Of a DNA stretch of 64,000 nt, positions 58,996-64,000 are shown one piece after another; positions within the stretch are counted from its first letter, which is position 1; each line of letters starts with the position of its first letter. The notes beneath the pieces are model-generated. The model did not search any database, was not told the DNA's origin, and was given only the letters and a program-made list of their open reading frames with translations. The stretch comes from Kitasatospora xanthocidica (GTDB taxonomy: Bacteria; Actinomycetota; Actinomycetes; Streptomycetales; Streptomycetaceae): the NCBI RefSeq assembly GCF_014656195.1, contig NZ_BNBY01000010.1, positions 1 through 64,000 of the forward strand, given 5' to 3'. A program made the translations under genes and the position numbers.

Positions 58996-60123
58996 ATGCG
59001 TCAGCGGATCCGCCACATCGCCCTCGCACTCTCGGCCGCGGTCGTCGTCGGCACCGGCGTCCTGACGCCCGTCCAGGCCACCGCGTCCGCCGCCTCCCGC
59101 CCCGACACCGTCCGGCAGGGGCTGGACGCGCTGGTGCGCACGGACGGCGTGCCCGCCGCGCTCGCGACCGTACGGGACCGGGACGGCCGGACCCGCCACT
59201 ACACGGCGGGAGTGGGGGACCTGGCCACCGGTGCGAAGGTGCCGGTCGACGGGCAGGTGCGGATCGGCAGCAACACCAAGACCTTCACCGCGGTGGTCGT
59301 GCTGCAGCTGGTGGGGGAGGGCAAGGTCGACCTCGACGCCCTGGTCGACCGGTACCTCCCCGGCCTGATCCGTGGCGAGGGCATCGACGGGGGGCACATC
59401 ACCGTCCGCCAACTCCTGCAGCACACCAGCGGATTGGCCGACTACGAGGGGCTGCTCGACGAACCCTCGCTCCGTGACCGGTACTTCGAGCCCCGTGAGC
59501 TCCTGGACCTCGCCCTCGCGCAGAAGCCCGTCTTCGCTCCCGGGGAGAAGTTCGGCTACAGCAGCACCAATTACGTGCTCGCCGGCCTGCTCGTCCAGAA
59601 GGTCACCGGCCGGCCGCTCGCCGAGGAGATCGACCGGCGCATCGTCCGGCACCTCGGGCTGCGGCACACCTACTTCCCGGCCGTCGGCGACCGGACCATC
59701 CGCGAGCCCCACCCCCGGGGCTACCGCAAGGACACGCCGGACGGGCCGCTGGGCGACTTCACCGAGATGGACCCCTCGGCGGGCTGGGCGGCCGGGCAGA
59801 TGATCTCCACCGGCTCCGACCTCAACCGCTTCTTCTCCGAACTGCTCGCCGGGAACCTCCTCCCGCCCGCCCAGCTCGCCCAGATGCGCACCACCGTCCC
59901 GATCGGGGACACCGGCGCGGGCGCCGGCCTGGGGATCCTCAGCCGGCCGCTCTCCTGCGGCGGGGTCTACTGGGGGCACGGCGGCGACATCCCGGGGTAC
60001 GAGACCCGGGGCGGCGTCACCGACGACGGCCGCGCCGTCTCCGTCGCGGTGACCACCGTCCCGACCGACTACGGCGTGACCGAGCGCCTGGAGGGCGTCG
60101 TGGACGCGGCGTTCTGCCGCTGA
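58996..60123 (+). CDS. Secreted serine hydrolase, beta-lactamase class C / DD-peptidase type
   Basis: A 375-aa protein with a Sec signal (about residues 1-33, RHIALALSAAVVVGTG then TASAAS). The catalytic Ser-x-x-Lys is SNTK at 92-95. The second motif is FGYSSTNYVLAG and the third GHGGDIPGY. The fold matches D-alanyl-D-alanine carboxypeptidases and esterases of the S12 family. It acts outside the membrane; the natural substrate is unknown. GAGGAG lies upstream of the ATG. Confidence 0.9.
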   Translation: MRQRIRHIALALSAAVVVGTGVLTPVQATASAASRPDTVRQGLDALVRTDGVPAALATVRDRDGRTRHYTAGVGDLATGAKVPVDGQVRIGSNTKTFTAVVVLQLVGEGKVDLDALVDRYLPGLIRGEGIDGGHITVRQLLQHTSGLADYEGLLDEPSLRDRYFEPRELLDLALAQKPVFAPGEKFGYSSTNYVLAGLLVQKVTGRPLAEEIDRRIVRHLGLRHTYFPAVGDRTIREPHPRGYRKDTPDGPLGDFTEMDPSAGWAAGQMISTGSDLNRFFSELLAGNLLPPAQLAQMRTTVPIGDTGAGAGLGILSRPLSCGGVYWGHGGDIPGYETRGGVTDDGRAVSVAVTTVPTDYGVTERLEGVVDAAFCR

Positions 60124-60156
60124 GCCGCCGCTGAGCCTCCGGCGGGTCTCCGGCCC

Positions 60157-60636
60157 TCAGCCGTCCGCGGCCAGCTCGGCGTTCGCCCGCTCGGTGACCA
60201 GGGCCAGCACCCGGCCCGCGACGGCGAGGTCCTCGGCGGGGATGCCGCCGTAGAGCCGGGCGGTGATCTCGGCGGACTCGGCCGTGGTGCGTTCGTACAG
60301 TTCGCGGCCGGCGTCGGTGAGCCGCAGCCCGGCCCCCTCGGCGGGGTCGGCCGCCAGCAGCCGTGCGGCCGTCAGCTCCTCGACCACGTCGCGTACGACG
60401 GACTCGTCGACCTTCAGCGAGCCGGTGACGTCGTCGACGAGCGCGTCGGTGGCGATCGAGCCGCCCGCGACCGCGACGGCCCGGAGCGTCACGCTCTGCC
60501 GGAACGTGATGCCGTGGCGCTCCAGCACGCCCTCCAGCAGGGCGCGCGCCGCGTTGTGCGCCAGGGCGACGACCCGGCCGTTCACGGCTGCGGTGGTGGT
60601 GGGGGCGGAAGCGGGGGTGCCGGTACTCGTGGTCAT
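60157..60636 (-). CDS. MarR-like winged-helix protein
   Basis: A 159-aa protein with a MarR-type layout: GITFRQSVTLRAVAVAGGSI, then DALVDDVTGSLKVDESVVRD for the recognition helix and GLRLTDAGRELYERTTAESA for the wing and dimer helix. The recognition region is atypical, so it may bind ligand more than DNA. Its start overlaps the upstream MarR stop by four bases, making a coupled pair. Confidence 0.78.
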   Translation of the reverse strand: MTTSTGTPASAPTTTAAVNGRVVALAHNAARALLEGVLERHGITFRQSVTLRAVAVAGGSIATDALVDDVTGSLKVDESVVRDVVEELTAARLLAADPAEGAGLRLTDAGRELYERTTAESAEITARLYGGIPAEDLAVAGRVLALVTERANAELAADG

Positions 60637-61115
60637 GGTTGCTCCTCGTCGTTCTCGGTGGACGGATCAAGAGGTGCGTCGAGCAGCGCGGCCAGTTCGC
60701 TCGTGAACTGCCGCGCGCGGGGGCTGTCCTGGCCGCCGAGCGGCTCCAGCAGCCGGTCCAGGAGGCCCTGGACCACCGTGATGGCGCGGCGGGTGACCTC
60801 GCGCCCCTCCTCGGTGAGCGTCAGCTGCATGGCGCGCGGGTCGTCCGGGTCCCGGGTGCGGGTGACGAGCCCGTTGGCCTCCAGCGCGCGGGCGAGCTTG
60901 GAGACGTACAGCGCCTCCAGCCCCGTGTGGTCGGCGAGCCGCCGCTGGCTGGGCCGCAGCCCGGAGCGGGCCATGCCGTACAGGGACGCCATCACCGCGT
61001 ACTGGGCGTGCGTCAGGCCCAACGGCGCGACCGCCCGGTCGACGGCCACCCGCCACTTCATCGACAGGCGCCAGACCAGGAACCCCGCCGTCGCGCCCTC
61101 GGCTGCTGTACTCAT
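60633..61115 (-). CDS. MarR-family regulator
   Basis: A 160-aa regulator. The winged helix spans about residues 35-100: LTHAQYAVMASLYGMARSG, LADHTGLEALYVSKLARALE and the wing VTRTRDPDDPRAMQLTLTEEG. Its ATG at 61115 has TACGGT seven bases upstream. Paired repeats CATGGCTACT lie at 61129 and 61144, just upstream, and are a likely operator. The MFS exporter gene on the same strand lies behind it and ends 142 bases upstream. Confidence 0.9.
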   Translation of the reverse strand: MSTAAEGATAGFLVWRLSMKWRVAVDRAVAPLGLTHAQYAVMASLYGMARSGLRPSQRRLADHTGLEALYVSKLARALEANGLVTRTRDPDDPRAMQLTLTEEGREVTRRAITVVQGLLDRLLEPLGGQDSPRARQFTSELAALLDAPLDPSTENDEEQP

Positions 61116-61128
61116 GACAGATACCGTA

Positions 61129-61153
61129 CATGGCTACTATGTCCATGGCTACT
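61129..61153 (-). promoter_or_regulatory. Direct repeat upstream of the MarR pair
   Basis: CATGGCTACT occurs at 61129-61138 and 61144-61153 with a 15-base period. CATGG (61129) and CCATG (61143) also form a short inverted repeat. The site overlaps the -35 region of the MarR promoter. Confidence 0.5.
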
Positions 61154-61189
61154 GTTTTGCGCGCGGGCCGGCGGAAGCCGGAACGCCGA

Positions 61190-61222
61190 CGGCCCCGCGA
61201 TCGGGGTGCGATCGCGGGGCCG
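61190..61222 (-). terminator. MFS exporter terminator
   Basis: CGGCCCCGCGATCG (61190-61203) pairs perfectly with CGATCGCGGGGCCG (61209-61222) over GGGTG, 36 bases after the exporter stop. Confidence 0.75.
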
Positions 61223-61257
61223 TCCGCCGCCGTCCGGGGCCCGGGGGCCCGGTGGGG

Positions 61258-62778
61258 TCAGCCGATGGAACGGGGCAGCCGGGTGGTCAGGTACAGGATG
61301 GTGAAGGAGCCGAGGAACTGGATCCCGAGGCAGAGGGCGAGCGCGTGGCCCATGCCGAGGCTGGGGGAGAGCGACAGGTACAGGGTGCCGAGGGTGGCGA
61401 CGCCGAGGGCGAGGCTGGACTGCTGGCTGGTGGCGAGGACGCCGCTGCCGACGCCGGCCCGGGCGGCGGGCACCTTGGAGAGGACGACCCGGAACAGCGG
61501 GGTGCCGATCAAGCCCTGGCCGATGCCTGCGAGGGCGACGCCCGGGGCCATCCGCAGCGGCGAGAAGTGCGACCAGTCGGCGAGGACGGTCAGGGCGAGG
61601 GTGGTGAGGCCGGCGGCCTGGATGACGGCGCCCGCGCTGAGCACCCGGCTGCCCCAGCGGCCGATCAGGCGCGGGCCGGCGAGCGAGGCGCTGAAGTAGC
61701 CGACGGCCATCGGGACGAGCGCCCAGCCGGCCGCGACCGGGCCGAGCCTGAGGCCCTGCTGGAGGGCGACCGCGATGACGAACATGAAGCCGCCGAAGCC
61801 GGCGAAGTAGGGGAGCGCGATGCCGAGGCCGCGCCGCATCTCGGGGATGCGTAGCAGGGTCGGCGGCACCAGCGGGGTGTCCCCGCGCCGCTCGGCGCGG
61901 CGCTCGACCAGGGCGAAGGAGACGGCCAGCACGGGGAACAGCGCGAGCAGCACCCAGGACCAGAGCGGCCAGCCGGCGGCCCGGCCCTCCATCAGCGGGA
62001 TGAGCAGGGAGAGCAGAGTGGCGGTGAGCAGCACGGTGCCGGGCACGTCGACCCGGGCGGCCTGGGTGGCCCGGCTCTCCGGGACGTAGCGGAACGCGAG
62101 GACGACGGCGAGCAGCGCGAACGGCACGTTCAGCAGGAACACCGAGCGCCAGCCGGTGCCGAACAGGTCGGCGGCGACCAGCATCCCGCCGAGCACCTGC
62201 CCGATCACCACCGAGATGCCGCCGACCGCGCCGTAGACGCTGAGCGCGCGGCCGCGCCGGGCGCCGTCGGTGGCGGCGGTGATGGTGCCGAGCACCTGGG
62301 GGATCAGCAGCGCGGCCGAGGCGCCCTGGGCGGCCCGGGCGGCGACCAGGGACCACGCGTCGGGGGCGAGGCCGCAGGCCAGCGAGGTGAGGGCGAAGGT
62401 GGCGGCGCCGACGACGAAGAGCCGGCGGCGGCCGAAGATGTCGCCGAGGCGCCCGCCGAGGACGAGGAGGACGGCGAAGGCGATGCCGTAGCCGGCGGCG
62501 ACCAGTTCGAGGACGGCGGGCCCGGCGGCCAGGTCCTCGTCGATGGTGGGCAGGGCGACGTTGACGATGAAGAAGTCGAGCATCGGCAGGAAGGCCCCGA
62601 GCAGGACGGTGACCAGCCCGGCGGTGCCGAGGGCGGGGGTTCCGTGGGCGGGGGTTCCGAGAGCGGCGGTGCCGGGCGCTCCGGTGGACGGGGCGCCGGC
62701 GGGGCTGCGGGTGGCCGCGCTGCCGGGGGTGGTGGCGGTGCGGTGCGGGGTGGGGGCGGCGGCGAGTCGTTGGGTCAC
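61258..62778 (-). CDS. MFS drug exporter (DHA2, EmrB/QacA type)
   Basis: A 506-aa transporter with 14 predicted helices. After a 50-residue Ala/Gly/Thr/Pro-rich head come the first helix motif FLPMLDFFIVNVALPTID, motif A GGRLGDIFGRRRLF and motif C GQVLGGMLV. It should exchange protons for toxic compounds; the substrate is unknown. The GTG at 62778 faces a divergent MmyB-type regulator with a shared palindromic operator between, so expression is probably induced by a ligand of that regulator. Confidence 0.9.
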   Translation of the reverse strand: MTQRLAAAPTPHRTATTPGSAATRSPAGAPSTGAPGTAALGTPAHGTPALGTAGLVTVLLGAFLPMLDFFIVNVALPTIDEDLAAGPAVLELVAAGYGIAFAVLLVLGGRLGDIFGRRRLFVVGAATFALTSLACGLAPDAWSLVAARAAQGASAALLIPQVLGTITAATDGARRGRALSVYGAVGGISVVIGQVLGGMLVAADLFGTGWRSVFLLNVPFALLAVVLAFRYVPESRATQAARVDVPGTVLLTATLLSLLIPLMEGRAAGWPLWSWVLLALFPVLAVSFALVERRAERRGDTPLVPPTLLRIPEMRRGLGIALPYFAGFGGFMFVIAVALQQGLRLGPVAAGWALVPMAVGYFSASLAGPRLIGRWGSRVLSAGAVIQAAGLTTLALTVLADWSHFSPLRMAPGVALAGIGQGLIGTPLFRVVLSKVPAARAGVGSGVLATSQQSSLALGVATLGTLYLSLSPSLGMGHALALCLGIQFLGSFTILYLTTRLPRSIG

Positions 62779-62805
62779 GGGTCATACGATCCGCCCGCTC
62801 TCACC

Positions 62806-62847
62806 CTGGTACCAGAGTGTGGTTATCCAGGTATAAGAAGTACCTGG
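62806..62847. promoter_or_regulatory. Palindromic operators between MFS gene and regulator
   Basis: CTGGTACCAG (62806-62815) is a perfect palindrome. CCAGGTA-TAAGAAG-TACCTGG (62827-62847) has perfect 7-bp arms. Both use the same half-site, TACCAG or TACCTGG. They cover the promoter region of both divergent genes. Confidence 0.65.
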
Positions 62848-62880
62848 CAACAGGCTGACGGCTGCCGCATGCTGGGGAGC

Positions 62881-63780
62881 ATGAGCCTGATGACCCCCGC
62901 CGCACAAGCCCCCGCCAACGGATCCGCCCGGCCGCGCCCGGTCGGCCCGGTCGGTGCCGAGGACGCCCGCCGGCACGAGCTGGCCGCGTTCCTGCGCAGC
63001 CGCCGCGAGCGGATCGCGCCCGACCAGGTGGGCCTGCCGATGACCGGTCGCCGCCGGACGCCCGGGCTGCGCCGGGAGGAGGTCGCGCAGCTCGCCGCGG
63101 TCGGGGTGACCTGGTACACGTGGCTGGAGCAGGGCCGGGACATCCAGGTGTCCACCCAGGTGCTGGACGCGGTCTCCCGGGCGCTGCTGCTCGACCCGAG
63201 CGAGCGCGCGCACCTGTTCACCCTGGCCGGCGCGGACGACCCGGCGCCGGTGAGGGAGTGCCCCTCGGTGACCCCGAGCGTGCGGCTGGTGCTGGATCAG
63301 CTGGCGCCGTACCCGGCCCTGGCGGTCAACACCCGCTACGACGTGCTGGCGTACAACGCGCAGTACACCGGGATCGTCGGCGACCTCGCCGCCCTGCCGC
63401 CGGAGGACCGCAACCTGATGTGGATGGCGTTCACGCCCTCGCGGTTCCGCGAGGTGCTGATCGACTACCGCACCGAGCGGCTCGGCATGGTGGCCCGGTT
63501 CCGCTCGGCGATGGCCGACCACAGTTCGGAGCCGGCCTGGAAGGCGCTGCTGGCCCGGCTGCTCAAGGCCTCGCCGGACTTCGCGGAGGTCTGGCAGCGG
63601 CACGACGTGATGCGGCCGAGCAACGGCATCAAGCGCTTCCAGGTGCCCGGCGTCGGCCTGCTGAGCTGCGAGTACACCAACTTCTGGCTCAGCCCCCGGC
63701 TCGGCACCCGGATCATCACCTACACCCCGCTGGACGACGAGACCCGCGCGCTGATGGACCGGCTCCCCACCGGGGCCTGA
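62881..63780 (+). CDS. XRE-type regulator with MmyB-like ligand domain
   Basis: A 299-aa regulator. The helix-turn-helix is at about 30-95 with RRRTPGLRREEVAQLAAVGV, then TWYTWLEQGRDIQVSTQVLD. The MLTR/MmyB-like PAS-fold domain (about 115-295) includes ALAVNTRYDVLAYNAQY, LMWMAFTPSRFRE and LGTRIITYTPLDDETRALM. Members bind fatty-acid-like or other small ligands and often control adjacent short-chain dehydrogenases or exporters. The ATG at 62881 has CATGCT seven bases upstream. Confidence 0.88.
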   Translation: MSLMTPAAQAPANGSARPRPVGPVGAEDARRHELAAFLRSRRERIAPDQVGLPMTGRRRTPGLRREEVAQLAAVGVTWYTWLEQGRDIQVSTQVLDAVSRALLLDPSERAHLFTLAGADDPAPVRECPSVTPSVRLVLDQLAPYPALAVNTRYDVLAYNAQYTGIVGDLAALPPEDRNLMWMAFTPSRFREVLIDYRTERLGMVARFRSAMADHSSEPAWKALLARLLKASPDFAEVWQRHDVMRPSNGIKRFQVPGVGLLSCEYTNFWLSPRLGTRIITYTPLDDETRALMDRLPTGA

Positions 63781-63782
63781 GG

Positions 63783-64000
63783 TCAGGCCCGGACGGCGGC
63801 GCCCCGCCCGAGCAGCAGGCACACCGCCGCGAGCGGCAGCTCGACGCAGCCCGCCATGACGAGCGCCGCGAGCACCGCGCAACCCGGCCCGGCGCAGGCG
63901 ATGTCGGCCAGGGCGTCCCCGACGAGCAGCACGGCCACCGCCGCGCCCGCCCACAGCGCGGCGGGGCTGCGCCGGCGCAGCAGCGCGTCGAGCGAGAGCA
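63783..64000 (-). CDS. C-terminal part of a membrane protein, cut by window end
   Basis: The minus-strand frame ending at the TGA 63783-63785 stays open to the window edge. The visible 71 residues include two hydrophobic stretches, AALWAGAAVAVLLVGDALA and VLAALVMAGCVELPLAAVCL, so this is the end of a small polytopic membrane protein. The start lies outside the window. It is convergent with the MmyB-type regulator, two bases between stops. Family unknown. Confidence 0.6.
   Translation of the reverse strand, partial: LSLDALLRRRSPAALWAGAAVAVLLVGDALADIACAGPGCAVLAALVMAGCVELPLAAVCLLLGRGAAVRA

Noticed and set aside
44000..64000. Biosynthetic gene cluster suggested by ABM, LLM oxidoreductase, MFS exporter and regulators
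   Set aside because: No core synthase (PKS, NRPS, terpene or RiPP genes) is present, and the candidate tailoring genes are scattered in separate divergent units.

Overview
The window is very GC-rich, with GTG and TTG starts, 4-base gene overlaps and many leaderless-type promoters. Gene content (hrcA with a CIRCE operator, htpX/pspAB, the tricorn protease, uppS, Zur/Znu, XRE-DUF397 pairs) points to a Streptomycetaceae chromosome, Streptomyces or Kitasatospora. I cannot tell the genus from sequence alone. No tRNA, rRNA, CRISPR array, insertion sequence or biosynthetic cluster is visible.

Positions 1-43,980 are conserved chromosome. In order: holA, a Pro/Gly-rich membrane protein, rpsT, an ABM-domain protein, lepA, a FAD oxidoreductase with an ECF41 sigma factor, a heterodimeric ABC exporter, a long-chain acyl-CoA ligase, hemW, a DUF3097 protein, pspAB-htpX, CIRCE-hrcA-dnaJ-rsmE, a tricorn-like protease, an RDD protein, a HIT protein, ribonuclease Z, phoH-ybeY-CNNM/CBS with small genes leading to era, an emfourin-M4 metallopeptidase pair, leuA behind a Leu-codon leader peptide, a TerB protein, recO-uppS, znuACB-zur with two Zur boxes, and glyS. 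Functional groups are heat shock (hrcA/dnaJ/htpX), ribosome and rRNA maturation (phoH/ybeY/era/rsmE/lepA), zinc homeostasis and leucine synthesis.

Positions 44,000-64,000 are accessory. A three-gene minus-strand set (coiled-coil His-rich protein, polytopic membrane protein, NADAR/YbiA protein) stands back to back with a 1275-aa protein. That protein has a short amyloid-like N-terminal motif, a GHKL/Hsp90-type ATPase and about seven C-terminal repeats of roughly 63 residues, and looks like a conflict/signalling protein. Next come a threonine-aldolase-like enzyme, a decayed gene, a tightly coupled three-gene operon facing an XRE-DUF397 pair, unknown genes and a P-loop kinase-like protein. The end holds four small regulator-plus-enzyme or transporter units (TetR/hydrolase, Lrp with LLM and deaminase, two MarR-type proteins, MFS exporter/MmyB-like regulator).

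At least twenty genes show a -10-like hexamer ending 6-8 nt before the start codon, which I used to choose several starts. All functions are inferred from sequence by eye; no database search was possible.
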